A stretch of DNA of 64,000 bases from Algoriphagus sp. (GCA_029945945.1 JAQSDM010000005.1:496001-560000), one strand, 5' to 3'. Numbered from the stretch's first letter, positions 46,301-54,696 are shown. The notes: a model not told the origin generated them from the sequence alone. Translations and numbers: made by a program.

Positions 46301-47460
46301 CCCAAATCCATGAATGCAGCAAAATTCCGAAGGGTTTCTGTATTAGCTGCACGGTTCATGATATAGACCTCGATTCTTGTCACATTCACTCCGGAGAGGA
46401 CTTGTGGTAATCCTCTCAGCCATTTTTCATAATTGTCTCGGAAGAAATGAGCCAGGAAAAAGTGTCTGTTTTCATCGTATTTGGATGCCTGAATGTCAAA
46501 TGATCGCCCTTGTCCATTGGCATCTACAGTCAGATTGTCCCTTCTTCCTCTTTGAGTGGAGGCAACAGCTGTCACATTGAGCTTACCAAATTGCATTTGG
46601 GTTTTCACCCCAAACAGGTTTTGTGCACCCTGTATCAACCGGTTTTGAATGGGCAAACTCACGTTACCGATTTCAATGGATTTTATAATATCCTCTTCGA
46701 AGCCGTTGTACTCCAACTTCAATTGGTTCTGAAAATCAAAGGAATTATTGGAATCGAAGTTGGCGGCGATCTTCATTTTTTCCCCCAAGGATCCATTGAC
46801 CGCCATTTGGATTTGCTGATCAAAATTGAAGCCGCCATTTTGCTGTTGACGGATGGGAAGGGTAGGGTTGTCTACACGCCTAAAAACAGCTCCAAAGTCA
46901 AGGTTTACATATCCCGAGGGGACAATGCTAATTTCGCTCCCACCAAAAATCCGATCAAAAGAAGGACTCACTGTAATTGGAGGAATCAGTCCTCTTCCTT
47001 CAACAGCACTTTCTCCATCTCCGCCTCGTGCCCGGCTGCGCCAGTAATCCTGCCTTACTTTATACTCCTGTATCTGCGAAAATTGCTCAAAATCATATTC
47101 CTGTTCATTTCCAACTCGGGTACTGTCAAGTTCATCTACAATATTGTACCGAAGAGTGGAATCAATCAAAACCTGAACATTTTGATTTGTCACGGGGGTA
47201 GGTAAAAAAGGGGATTCAGGCCGTAGAAATGGGTTTCTATAAGGAAAGAGTGGAGTTGTCCTCATATTTTGCCAAAGCAAAAATGAAGGAGACATTCTCC
47301 TAAGATTGAGTGAATCCATCCTGGATTGTGAGGCAGGTGGATTTGTTTGCTGTGCTTGGGAAGAAGAATAGGCTAAAATCAGCCCAAACAGAAGGAAGCT
47401 TGCGGGCCAACTAACAAGAAACCTCCTCCTGTAAAAAGTCAGTAACTTCTGAAAGTTCAA
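40330..47460 (-). CDS. sprA: Type IX secretion outer-membrane translocon SprA
   Basis: This 2376-residue protein is one of the largest outer-membrane barrels known. A signal peptide (LLFGLILAYSSSQAQQ) is followed by SprA-specific stretches such as VSPSFDRIFGGSEISIVPSGYVNLDFG and MKIAANFDSN, a long middle part and a barrel with many beta strands, ending in FGGQLRFNLSQ. SprA forms the T9SS channel across the outer membrane and is needed for gliding and protein secretion. It lies 12 bases after ruvA and is followed by gcvH, with no promoter evident between. Confidence 0.97.
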   Translation of the reverse strand: MNFQKLLTFYRRRFLVSWPASFLLFGLILAYSSSQAQQTNPPASQSRMDSLNLRRMSPSFLLWQNMRTTPLFPYRNPFLRPESPFLPTPVTNQNVQVLIDSTLRYNIVDELDSTRVGNEQEYDFEQFSQIQEYKVRQDYWRSRARGGDGESAVEGRGLIPPITVSPSFDRIFGGSEISIVPSGYVNLDFGAVFRRVDNPTLPIRQQQNGGFNFDQQIQMAVNGSLGEKMKIAANFDSNNSFDFQNQLKLEYNGFEEDIIKSIEIGNVSLPIQNRLIQGAQNLFGVKTQMQFGKLNVTAVASTQRGRRDNLTVDANGQGRSFDIQASKYDENRHFFLAHFFRDNYEKWLRGLPQVLSGVNVTRIEVYIMNRAANTETLRNFAAFMDLGEGSVIYNPTNPTIGSGTPNAPAGNAANLLYSNISSNPSFRPFDTGSRAMETSLGLRKGVDFEQINGARRLDPTEYFFNPQLGYVSLFRRLQNDEVLAVSFEYTYNGQVYKVGELTEDYQVRAEDELIFLKLLRPARINNRVPSWDLMMKNIYSLNASQIMREGFQLQVIYRDDRTGLDNPSLLEGQNVKDKPLIRLTGLDNLNPQNDPSPDGNFDFVEGLTIMSNRGLLVFPVLEPFGSNLEKLFPPNEAVLREKYVYDTLYRSTQADAELVTRLNKYFIKGRLTAGSASEIQLPGLNISPGSVIVQAGNIPLTEGVDYTVDYNVGRLVIINDAILQSGKQINVSFEKADLVSFQTRSLLGTRVDYLFSDKFNLGGTFLYLNERPNVTRIATGNETLRNSLWGLDANFSDESRWLTKMADALPFTDTKETSLVQFSGEFAHLIPGTSNEVDGDQASYIDDFEAAITPFNLGGAPNQNWKLGATPQTVDGRFDLSRLTEDNLGNTYRRARLAWYNIDNIFYREGGQGVPTNITSEDRDNHYVRRVVPQEIFPQQDREVIITPEPLFELSYFPHERGMYNYNPNLTFDGLLPNPKNNYGGITRAITTEVDFDRTNIEYIEFWLLDPFIGGENGKVLDGKFNQNNTTGGKLFFNLGDIAEDIMKDGRHAFENGLPPDGDPAETSSNEWGRITKDQFLLPAFDNSASSRENQDVGLDGLKNDDEAGFFNDRFLNRLNVSQNARNEILQDVSSDLFQYYLDEKFDEGDIKILERYKKFNGMEGNTPATADESLPYTRSGSNTPDNEDLNTDNTINELENYYEYEMDLRPGNLVVGENYIVDKVTHNEAGENVDWYLFRIPVRQPDRVQGNISGFKSIRWIRTYLTDFEQPVVLRMANFRMVGSQWRVFQESLFDRGFFEIPEPDNSNVTVDVVGIEENSQGSETQSPYVLPPGIQRDRDNTSTVERRLNEQSLRICVEDLPAKDARGVFKNITQDLVQFERIKMFLHADSEDARDGEITAFLRLGTDYTDNYYEIEVPLLITPKGTRDPAQIWPLENEIDIAIQEIVGVKVDRDNSQSPLNLPFSKQIRQYKVTVVGRPELNQLQGSMIGVRNPGTSGGGSRSICIWANELRVTGFTKTNGWAANAFMNAKIADVAVVTASIRHNSIGFGGLETRLSQRARQATTQYDISTNVEVHKLLPKGLGMSIPMYFSIENATTKPEYDPLNPDVPFEVALAKFETDADRDEYRKIAQDQLDRKNISFNNVRKLKTNPEAKSKFFDFSNFAFSYAYGTVKQTNAQIEGYNFKTYKGNIIYNYSPKPLNIEPFANSEWLSSPGLKLIKDFNLNLAPTQLVARLDLDRRFLRSQYRNDQLETTGVDPLFQKSFFMNRTYAVNWDLTKKLRVDYTSNIFAVVDEPEGDLDTEQKQDSVKYNAWRFGRKTNYSHFVNLNYSLPLEKLPVIDWIKADYKYATTYTWQTGSIGQKDTLGNVIQNTRDQSLTGKLDFIRLYNKNKKLAALNAPKRPTIPGRASLNAEDTIGTPFSNKVLKMMMMVKEITFSYGVIEGTFLPGYLPNTGLLGMDRAFNNPGLAFLFGSQDPSIRNDFANQGIMAPSAELTQPFSQNRAMNLRFGSLIEPFPDFRITLNATKREIGNYQEIFRNSLDNPGEYVSISPNRMAGYSISTILLGTTFSKDDSQNNSPLFTSFENNRAVIKGRLDSQNSGGEYSINGQDVLIPSFLAAYRGQDASEVNLNPFPKTPLPNWSLEYRGLSRLKGLSDIFSSINIRHGYVSNYDASNFSNSLQYQQGLELYNTLQDIPRSTITNDLGEFIPIYVLNQVVISERFAPLIGIDVLTKNRLNVAFSYNKERNLGLNFSNAQVTEQKSHDFGINIGYTKAGIKIPFKIQGQQKILKNDVQFRMDAKVVDTRQIQRKIEEKSTITNGNLNLQIRPTISYLINQNLNITFYFDRTINDPLVTTAYKRTSTAFGGQLRFNLSQ

Positions 47461-47472
47461 TACAGCTTCAAA

Positions 47473-48069
47473 TTAAGGTGTCTTTAAAGATGCTTTAATT
47501 AAATCTTCTAACGAAATTTCTCCTGTGGTTTTTTTCAAGACCATTGCGATATTTTTTTCTGCAACAGCCTTTGGGAATCCCAAAGTAATCAAAGCTTGTA
47601 ACGCCTCATCACGGGTTTTATTACTTGATTTCAAAAATCCAAGCGGCGTTGAGCCAGATTCTGAAGTGCCTTTTCCAACTTTATCTTTCAGCTCCAAAAT
47701 TATCCTTTGAGCAGTTTTCACTCCGATGCCTTTGACGTGCTGGATAGTTGCAACATCTCCGGAAAGTATTGCATGCTCGATCTCATCTGTATTTAGAGAG
47801 GACAAGATCATCAGACCTGTACCCGGACCTACTCCATTGATGGAAATTAAAAGTAAAAAAAGTCGCTTTTCTCTCTCTTCTTTGAAGCCATAGAGGGTGT
47901 GTGCATCTTCTTTGATTTGAAGAAAAGTGAGGAGCCTAATTTGCTCCTCATCTTTAATTGTACTGTATGTCTGCAAAGAGATCTTCACTTCGTAGCCGAC
48001 ACCACCCACATCAATAATGACGTAAGTCGGATCTTTGAATACTAGCCGGCCACTCAGATATGCAATCAT
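47473..48069 (-). CDS. ruvA: Holliday junction branch migration protein RuvA
   Basis: This 198-residue protein has the OB-fold N-terminus (MIAYLSGRLVFKDPTYVIIDVGGVGYEV), the helix-hairpin-helix pair (ISINGVGPGTGLMIL and VKGIGVKTAQRIILEL), and the C-terminal RuvB-contact domain with EALQALITLGFPKAVAEKN. RuvA recognises Holliday junctions and loads RuvB. The stop lies just before sprA, and the start overlaps maeB by 4 bases. No ruvB is in the window. Confidence 0.97.
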   Translation of the reverse strand: MIAYLSGRLVFKDPTYVIIDVGGVGYEVKISLQTYSTIKDEEQIRLLTFLQIKEDAHTLYGFKEEREKRLFLLLISINGVGPGTGLMILSSLNTDEIEHAILSGDVATIQHVKGIGVKTAQRIILELKDKVGKGTSESGSTPLGFLKSSNKTRDEALQALITLGFPKAVAEKNIAMVLKKTTGEISLEDLIKASLKTP

Positions 48070-50339
48070 AGGTTGCCTCCCGACTGTGCATCCACTACGG
48101 CGATAGCCACCATGTTCACGATTTCCCGGACTGAGCTCCCTAATTGAAGTATGTGAACAGGTTTATTCATTCCAAGCAGAATAGGTCCTATTGCTTCTGC
48201 ATTTCCAAGTTCGGCCAGAAGCTTGTAGGCGATGTTTCCGGAACTCAAATCAGGAAAAATCAGAGTGTTTGCTTTTTTGTTTACCAACTTAGAAAATGGA
48301 TACATCTCACGCTGGAGATCCTCATTGATTGCGACATTAGCTTGCATCTCACCTTCGATAATCAGGTCAGGATATTTCTTTTTTGCGAGAGCTGCTGCTT
48401 TTGAGGTTTTTTCAGGAATTACACCTTTTGCTGAGCCGAAATTAGAGTAAGAAAGCACTGCAATTCGTGGCTCAATGTTAAAGAATTTCACAGCATCTGC
48501 AGTCAGGCCTATGATGTCGACCATTTCTTCTGCTGTAGGATTCAAGTTTACAGTAGCATCCGCAAAGAAAAAAGGTCCTTTGTCGGTATTCATGATGTAC
48601 ATACCAGCAACACGGTTTACACCAGGTTTTACACCGATTGTCTGAAGAGAAGGAAGGATTGTTTTTGGATAATCGCGTGTCAAACCTGAGATGAAGGCAT
48701 CTGCTGCGCCAGTCTCCACCATCAAAGCTCCGAAGTAATTTCGCTGTGTTACCAATCGATTTGCATCAGCAGGTGTCATTCCTTTTCGCTGACGCTTTTT
48801 GTAAAGAATTTGAGTGAATTTTTCCACCATCTCCTTTTCTTCCATCGGGTCGATGATTGTTTCGTTCATCAAATCCAGGGAATGCTCTACGATCAATGCC
48901 TTGATTTTTTCCCGGTTACCTAACAGAATAGGGTAGGCGATTTTTTCGTCTCGTATGATCTGTGCTGCTTTAAGGATTTTCTTGTTGTCTGCTTCCGCAA
49001 AAACCACACGCTTGGGATCTTTCTTAGCTCTGGCAATTACAACAGACATCAATCGCTGATCGATACCGATTCGCTCCTGAAGTTCTAATTCATAAGCGTC
49101 CCAGTCTTTAATTGGATTTTTGGCCACACCTGAATCCATTGCAGCTTTCGCAACAGCCGGGGCAATGGTCGTAATCAATCGTGGATCAAGGGGTTTTGGA
49201 ATCAAATATAGTCTTCCAAATCCTGTAATACTTTCACCATACGCCTTATTCACAATATCCGGAACAGGCTCTTTTGCAAGTTTTGCTATTGCCTGAGCCG
49301 CTGCGAGCTTCATGGCCTCGTTAATTTCAGTAGCTCGTACGTCAAGTGCTCCTCTGAAAATGTAAGGAAATCCGAGTACGTTATTTACCTGATTAGGGTG
49401 ATCAGACCGACCTGTTGCCATGATCAGATCTTCTCTTGCCTCAATCGCTAATTGATAGGGGATTTCGGGATCCGGATTTGCCAGCGCAAAAACGATAGGA
49501 TTTGGCCCCATCAATTTTACCTGATCCTGAGATACAATATTTCCTGCGGAAAGGCCTAAAAAAACATCAGCTCCAACTAAGGCATCAGAAAGTGTGTGGA
49601 TATCTCTATCTGTGGCAAACTCCTCCTTGATATGATCCATGTGTTCAGTACGATCTTTTCGGATTACTCCTTCCTTATCGCACATGACAATGTTTTCACT
49701 TTTCACTCCAAGAGAAATATAGAATCGGGTACAAGAAACCGCAGAAGCTCCTGCGCCGTTTACCACCAATTTTATTTCCGAAATCTTTTTATCGACAACC
49801 TCCAGGGCATTCATCAAAGCCGCTCCTGAAATAATTGCAGTGCCATGCTGATCATCGTGCATGACAGGGATTTTCATCAATTTTTTCAGCGTCTGCTCTA
49901 TTTCAAAGCATTCCGGAGCTTTGATGTCTTCCAGATTTATTCCTCCGAAAGTTGGCTCCAGTGATCTGATAATCTCAATGAGTTTTTTTGGGTCTTTTTC
50001 GTTGATTTCGATATCAAAAACATCGATTCCCGCGAATTTTTTAAACAGAACTCCCTTTCCTTCCATGACTGGCTTGGAAGCTTCAGGACCAATATCTCCC
50101 AGTCCAAGGACCGCAGTTCCGTTTGATATGACAGCTACAAGGTTTCCTTTTGCGGTGTATTTGTAGACATTTTCTACATCTGCTTCGATTTCTAAACAAG
50201 GCACGGCGACTCCAGGTGAATAAGCCAATGCCAGATCCATTTGACTGGAAAGTGGTTTGGTCGGAACGACTTCTATTTTACCAGGCTTTCCTTGGGTATG
50301 GTAATTTAATGCGTCTTCCTTCCGGATTTTGATTGTCAT
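48066..50339 (-). CDS. maeB: NADP-dependent malic enzyme with phosphotransacetylase-like C-terminus
   Basis: This 757-residue fused enzyme has an N-terminal malic-enzyme half (GVAVPCLEIEADVENVYKYT, GLGDIGPEASKPVMEGKG, MHDDQHGTAIISGAAL, VVNGAGASAVSC). A C-terminal phosphotransacetylase-like part starts about residue 430 with VVFAEADNKKILKAAQII and includes VETGAADAFISGLTRDY. The MaeB type uses NADP to convert malate to pyruvate and CO2. The C-terminal domain is generally regulatory (acetyl-CoA binding). The gene overlaps ruvA by 4 bases and starts 22 bases downstream of DUF4837. Confidence 0.95.
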   Translation of the reverse strand: MTIKIRKEDALNYHTQGKPGKIEVVPTKPLSSQMDLALAYSPGVAVPCLEIEADVENVYKYTAKGNLVAVISNGTAVLGLGDIGPEASKPVMEGKGVLFKKFAGIDVFDIEINEKDPKKLIEIIRSLEPTFGGINLEDIKAPECFEIEQTLKKLMKIPVMHDDQHGTAIISGAALMNALEVVDKKISEIKLVVNGAGASAVSCTRFYISLGVKSENIVMCDKEGVIRKDRTEHMDHIKEEFATDRDIHTLSDALVGADVFLGLSAGNIVSQDQVKLMGPNPIVFALANPDPEIPYQLAIEAREDLIMATGRSDHPNQVNNVLGFPYIFRGALDVRATEINEAMKLAAAQAIAKLAKEPVPDIVNKAYGESITGFGRLYLIPKPLDPRLITTIAPAVAKAAMDSGVAKNPIKDWDAYELELQERIGIDQRLMSVVIARAKKDPKRVVFAEADNKKILKAAQIIRDEKIAYPILLGNREKIKALIVEHSLDLMNETIIDPMEEKEMVEKFTQILYKKRQRKGMTPADANRLVTQRNYFGALMVETGAADAFISGLTRDYPKTILPSLQTIGVKPGVNRVAGMYIMNTDKGPFFFADATVNLNPTAEEMVDIIGLTADAVKFFNIEPRIAVLSYSNFGSAKGVIPEKTSKAAALAKKKYPDLIIEGEMQANVAINEDLQREMYPFSKLVNKKANTLIFPDLSSGNIAYKLLAELGNAEAIGPILLGMNKPVHILQLGSSVREIVNMVAIAVVDAQSGGNL

Positions 50340-50361
50340 AAAAAGCTAGTTTTATTTGGGT

Positions 50362-51459
50362 TTAGGCTCCTTGTTCCCCCTTCCAACTCACATTGGTATT
50401 TAGCAAAATGGTTTCGATTTCACGAAGTGCATCCCGATGAACTTCATTAGGATAATAGACAAAACCTTCGATGTAATACAATTTTCCTTTTTCCTTATCA
50501 ATCATGATATAACCCAGATATGAGCCACCCATGCTGAGGTTGTTGGTTCTCCAGGAAGCCCTGATTTCGGTGGTAAAATTATCATTTATCACCATGTTTC
50601 TGAAGGCGGGAATGATTTGTTTTTCGGTGATTACATAAGATTCGGGGATTTCAGGGTCTCCAAAAATATGCTGGCGAGCCACTGAATCCCTGAGTTTGAG
50701 GATGTTTTCAGGGAAAGTCTGCTCTTCTGATACGTAGTCTTCAACATGAAAAAATATGCTGATGTCTGCGCGACTTCCTGTTGGCGTAATTTGACGAACC
50801 CATAAAAAATCCTTTTGTGATTTCGCTATTTTATAGGAAGCTGGAACATTAATTTCTATTCCGATATTAGTTTTTGCCTCAGCTTCGGCCTCAGTATTTT
50901 TTCTGGACAGTAGGATTTTCTCCAATCTTTTTCTTTCTCTTACTTCAAACAGGTTCTGAAGTCGGGGACCATTTTTTTGAAGATTGCCAATAAGTTCACC
51001 TTCGGTGTTTCCAAATAAGTAAAGGATTTCCTGACCGACTGCAAATTCATCTTCCATTCGAAGGGAAAAAATACTTGGATCGTTTAAGGCTTTTTCTTTG
51101 GATTCTTTTGAGAACTGGGCATTGATAACCTGGCTGGAAGATCTTTTGTCATCGAAAGTAGTCACATAAATAATGTTTGTTGATGTTCTCAACATCCGGT
51201 TCATTTCCTGTGGATCTATTTGAATTACTTTGAATTTCGCTTCTGATCGGATCATTCCTGGAAGATCGGATTGGTAAATCTTACGAAGTTCATCTCCGAC
51301 AGGTCCAGCCCATTTAGCTGAATCGATAACCATGTAAATTTCACCAATTATTCCTCTTGCTTTGGGTTTTGTGCTGTTGGAATTTGTTCCTTCCACGTCA
51401 CAGGAGGATAATATGATACCCATAAGCAGGGTCAATAGTAAAGAAGTTATAGCTTTCAT
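50362..51459 (-). CDS. DUF4837 lipoprotein
   Basis: This 365-residue protein has a lipoprotein signal (LLLTLLMGIILSSC), so it is expected to be anchored to the envelope. The mature chain resembles DUF4837: GEIYMVIDSAKWAGPVGDELR near the start, LRTSTNIIYVTTFDD, and ASWRTNNLSMGGSYLGYIM near the end. No known active site is seen. It is the first gene of the maeB-ruvA-sprA series, and the 125 bases upstream contain only imperfect promoter boxes. Confidence 0.85.
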   Translation of the reverse strand: MKAITSLLLTLLMGIILSSCDVEGTNSNSTKPKARGIIGEIYMVIDSAKWAGPVGDELRKIYQSDLPGMIRSEAKFKVIQIDPQEMNRMLRTSTNIIYVTTFDDKRSSSQVINAQFSKESKEKALNDPSIFSLRMEDEFAVGQEILYLFGNTEGELIGNLQKNGPRLQNLFEVRERKRLEKILLSRKNTEAEAEAKTNIGIEINVPASYKIAKSQKDFLWVRQITPTGSRADISIFFHVEDYVSEEQTFPENILKLRDSVARQHIFGDPEIPESYVITEKQIIPAFRNMVINDNFTTEIRASWRTNNLSMGGSYLGYIMIDKEKGKLYYIEGFVYYPNEVHRDALREIETILLNTNVSWKGEQGA

Positions 51460-51584
51460 ACGAGTTGAATTAATTGCTTACAATCAATCAAAGTAAAGCT
51501 TTAAAAAATACTTATCCTCTGATTGTTCAGCTTATTGGCTTTAGTTTACAAAGATTAACATCAATGCTGAAGTGTGGGTTTAAA

Positions 51585-52979
51585 CTAACCGATGATTAAT
51601 TTCTGACCGGGCTTGATGTTGTTTGTGTTGAGGTTATTAAGCCTCTTAATGTCATCGATAGTCAATCCGTTATGTTTTTTTGAAATTATCCAAAGTGAAT
51701 CCCCCGGTTGAACGATGTAGGTTCGAGGTGAACTTGATTTGATTTGATTTTCTGCAAGGGAACTTCCTGAGGAGGAATTGATTTTCAGCGTTTGACCAAC
51801 CTTGATCAGATTGGAAGATAAATTATTCCAGACTTTTAATTGAGTTACGGTTACTCCGTGTTTGCTTGCAATACTGCCCAAAACATCGCCTGATTTCACC
51901 TTATAGGTGGTCCCTGTTTGTCTTATTTCCTGCACAAGGGTTGCCACCGGTACTACAGTGACAGGAGTAGAGGATGCCAACAAAGGAGTAGACGAACTAT
52001 TCAGAGAATCGCTGATCCAAGCCAGATTTTCTTTGATAAAAAGCGACTTAGATTTTGGGATATTCACAGCCATGCTTCGATTGCTCTCAGGGATTTTTCG
52101 ATTCTTTATTGATGGATTCAGAGATTCCAAATCTGTCAGGCAGATGTCAGTAAGCTCTGCTAATTTCTCCAGGCTCATCGCTCTGTCAAACCTTATTTTA
52201 TCGTAAGCAATGGCATAAGTTGGTTCTTCCGGATGGAAATTGTGTGCTTCAAGATGATTCAGCACGTACAACATCGCCTGAAATTGAGGAACATAGCTGC
52301 GAGTTTCCTTTGGCAGATAGTTATATATCCCCCAAAATGTTTTCTTTCCGCCGGATCTTCTGATGGCTTTTCGAACGTTACCCGGTCCACAATTGTAAGC
52401 GGCAAGTGCCACTTCCCAATCTCCAAACATGCGATACAAGGATTTCAGATATTTAGCTGCAGCGTCTGAAGAAAGCTCAGGATCCATTCGATCGTCAACT
52501 TCAGAGTTCACATTCATTCCGTACATTTTTCCTGTAGCCGGCATGAATTGCCATAGACCCATGGCTCCAACTCTTGATTTGATTTGAGCGTCAAGCCCTG
52601 ACTCGATGATGGCCAGGTATTTAATTTCGAGAGGCATTTCATGTTTCTGAAGTGCGGCATCAAAAAGAGGAAAATACAGTTCTTTTCTTGCCAATACCAT
52701 TTTGGTGTAATCCCGATTTCTGACTGTGAAATATTGGATAAAGGAAAAAATCTTGTCATTCAGCTCAAAGTCCATTTCATGATCCATGGCTTGAACTCTT
52801 TTCTCAATATCAGAATAAGTAAAATCAGGAATGTATTCGTAGTGATAGTTGGGCAAAACCTCTTCGTCGAGAAGAGGCGCAGCTGCAACAAGTCCCTCTT
52901 CTTGCGAGAAAGCTTTGGACAGCGGGATCAGACATGTGATGAGTGCAAGTATGATGGTTCTGCTCAAAGTTTCTTTCAT
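51585..52979 (-). CDS. Lytic transglycosylase with LysM domains (MltD-like)
   Basis: This 464-residue exported protein has a signal peptide (IILALITCLIPLSKAFS) and an SLT domain with the catalytic Glu in AIIESGLD, followed by GAMGLWQFMPATGKMYGM and ALAAYNCGPGNV. Two LysM repeats lie at the end (TYKVKSGDVLGSIASKHGVT and TYIVQPGDSLWIISKKHN). It cleaves peptidoglycan glycan strands without hydrolysis and holds to the wall by LysM. The gene starts 11 bases after the gatA stop, so it probably shares the tatA-gatA transcript. Confidence 0.93.
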   Translation of the reverse strand: MKETLSRTIILALITCLIPLSKAFSQEEGLVAAAPLLDEEVLPNYHYEYIPDFTYSDIEKRVQAMDHEMDFELNDKIFSFIQYFTVRNRDYTKMVLARKELYFPLFDAALQKHEMPLEIKYLAIIESGLDAQIKSRVGAMGLWQFMPATGKMYGMNVNSEVDDRMDPELSSDAAAKYLKSLYRMFGDWEVALAAYNCGPGNVRKAIRRSGGKKTFWGIYNYLPKETRSYVPQFQAMLYVLNHLEAHNFHPEEPTYAIAYDKIRFDRAMSLEKLAELTDICLTDLESLNPSIKNRKIPESNRSMAVNIPKSKSLFIKENLAWISDSLNSSSTPLLASSTPVTVVPVATLVQEIRQTGTTYKVKSGDVLGSIASKHGVTVTQLKVWNNLSSNLIKVGQTLKINSSSGSSLAENQIKSSSPRTYIVQPGDSLWIISKKHNGLTIDDIKRLNNLNTNNIKPGQKLIIG

Positions 52980-52990
52980 TGTAATTGAGT

Positions 52991-54418
52991 TTAGGTTGTT
53001 AGCTCAGTCAGGTAATTGCTGAATGCGTATAATTCAGCTTCCTTAAATGAATTTGCGATCACCTGCAATCCGATCGGCATGCCTTTTTGATCTTTTCCAT
53101 TCGGCAATGAAATCGCCGGTACTCCGGAAACGGAAGCCTGAACGGTAAATAGATCTTCTAAATACATCGCTACAGGATCATCACTATGTTCACCAAACTT
53201 AAACGCCGTTGATGGCGTCGTTGGCATAATAATATAGTCAAAATCATTTAAAAGATTCTCTGTGAAGTCTTTAATTAATCTTCTGACCTTCTGTGCTTTT
53301 GTAAAATAAGCATCATAATAGCTTGCGCTCAGTACGAAAGTGCCGAGCATTATTCTTCTTTTTACTTCATCGCCAAATCCTTCTGTACGGGTAAGCTTGT
53401 ACATGCTTTCAAGATTATGAGCGTTGGGAGTTCTGTAGCCATACTTTACACCATCAAACCGTGAAAGATTGGAACTTGCTTCAGCTGTGGTAAGAATGTA
53501 ATAGGTAGGAAGAATGTAGTCCAAAAGTGGAAAGTCCACTTCCTTCACTTCATGTCCTTCTTCTTTCAATTTTTCCAATACCGAAAGGGTATTTGCCTTG
53601 ATCTCAGGCTGAAGAGCATGAGATTCGATGGTTTCTTTGAGGTAGGCGATTTTTGCTTTTTTCTCAAAATGAAGCAATTCGCTGTAAGCAAACACAGGCT
53701 TACGGGAAGATGTGCTGTCAAACTCATCGTGCCCTGCCATGATTTCCATAACGAGTGCATTATCTTTTACCGTTCTTGAAAAAACTCCGATCGTATCAAA
53801 AGACGAGGCATAAGCGATCAAACCCCAGCGGGAAACCCGGGAATAAGTTGGCTTCATGCCGATGATTCCGGTGAAAGCTGCCGGTTGACGAACTGATCCA
53901 CCTGTATCAGTTCCTAATGAGGTGGTACAAAGGTTTGCCTGAACAGCAACGGCAGAGCCTCCGGAAGACCCGCCGGGAACCCGGGTTTCATCCAGTGCAT
54001 TCAGCACTTTGCCATGAGCAGAGTTTTCGTTGGAGCTTCCCATTCCAAACTCGTCACAATTCAATCTCCCGATGATGATGGCATCTTCTGTCAGAAGTCT
54101 TTGAATTGCTGTAGTGGTGAATTGAGATTGAAATCCTTTGAGGATATTAGAGGAGGCATTGGCTTCATGGCCAGTGTAACAAAGTACATCTTTGATCCCG
54201 ATCACCATTCCTGCCAGTTTTCCGGCTTTTCCTTCAGCCAGCTTTTGATCTACAAGATCAGCTTGTTGTAAAGCGGACTCCTCATAAACTTCGACGAAGG
54301 CGTTGAGATGCGCCTTCGTCTTGATGTTTTGGAGATAATGATTGACGATCGCCCGACAATCAGTTTCTCTTTTTTCGAGCGATTTTTTTATTTCGTCGAA
54401 TGAAATAAATTTTTCCAA
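52991..54418 (-). CDS. gatA: Aspartyl/glutamyl-tRNA amidotransferase subunit A
   Basis: This 475-residue amidase-family protein has the Ser-Ser-Lys catalytic region: GMVIGIKDVL (Lys), then RVPGGSSGGSAVAVQA and LGTDTGGSVRQPAAFTG. GatA releases ammonia from glutamine for GatB to amidate Glu-tRNA(Gln) or Asp-tRNA(Asn). The gatB and gatC genes are not adjacent, as is common in Bacteroidota. It lies 18 bases downstream of tatA and 11 upstream of the MltD-like gene. Confidence 0.95.
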   Translation of the reverse strand: MEKFISFDEIKKSLEKRETDCRAIVNHYLQNIKTKAHLNAFVEVYEESALQQADLVDQKLAEGKAGKLAGMVIGIKDVLCYTGHEANASSNILKGFQSQFTTTAIQRLLTEDAIIIGRLNCDEFGMGSSNENSAHGKVLNALDETRVPGGSSGGSAVAVQANLCTTSLGTDTGGSVRQPAAFTGIIGMKPTYSRVSRWGLIAYASSFDTIGVFSRTVKDNALVMEIMAGHDEFDSTSSRKPVFAYSELLHFEKKAKIAYLKETIESHALQPEIKANTLSVLEKLKEEGHEVKEVDFPLLDYILPTYYILTTAEASSNLSRFDGVKYGYRTPNAHNLESMYKLTRTEGFGDEVKRRIMLGTFVLSASYYDAYFTKAQKVRRLIKDFTENLLNDFDYIIMPTTPSTAFKFGEHSDDPVAMYLEDLFTVQASVSGVPAISLPNGKDQKGMPIGLQVIANSFKEAELYAFSNYLTELTT

Positions 54419-54436
54419 TGCTATTGGCTTAAGGGA

Positions 54437-54634
54437 TTACTTCTTCTTGTCTTTCAGCCCCTCTTCAAGATCGTTCTGAATGTCTTTAGTAGCGTCTTTA
54501 AATTCTCTGATACCTTTTCCCAATCCGCGGGCAAGTTCAGGTATTCTTTTAGCGCCGAACAGCAAGAGGATAACCAGGATGATCAGAATGATCGAGCCTC
54601 CGCCCATGTTTTGAATGAAACCCAATGTAGTCAT
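54437..54634 (-). CDS. tatA: Twin-arginine translocase subunit TatA/E
   Basis: This 65-residue protein has the classic TatA layout: one hydrophobic helix (GGGSIILIILVILLLFGAK) with the FG hinge, an amphipathic helix (RIPELARGLGKGIREFKDA) and a charged tail. It forms the Tat pore for folded proteins. It is the first gene of a likely tatA-gatA-MltD unit, and a near-perfect Bacteroidota promoter lies upstream. Confidence 0.95.
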   Translation of the reverse strand: MTTLGFIQNMGGGSIILIILVILLLFGAKRIPELARGLGKGIREFKDATKDIQNDLEEGLKDKKK

Positions 54635-54665
54635 AATGGTGTGTGTTTAAAGGTAAATGAGTATG

Positions 54666-54696
54666 CAAAGATATAACTGTCGGTCTCTATCGCAAA
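54666..54696 (-). promoter_or_regulatory. Bacteroidota promoter of tatA-gatA
   Basis: On the minus strand TTTG (54696-54693) is followed by exactly 19 bases and then TATCTTTG (54673-54666). This matches the known TTTG-N19-TAnnTTTG pattern. The tatA ATG is 31 bases downstream of the -7 box. Confidence 0.8.

Noticed and set aside
46510..47205. 231-codon open frame opposite the start of sprA
   Set aside because: It is antisense to a strongly supported gene, lacks any recognisable family pattern, and long antisense frames are expected opposite a repetitive, hydrophobic-poor coding sequence.
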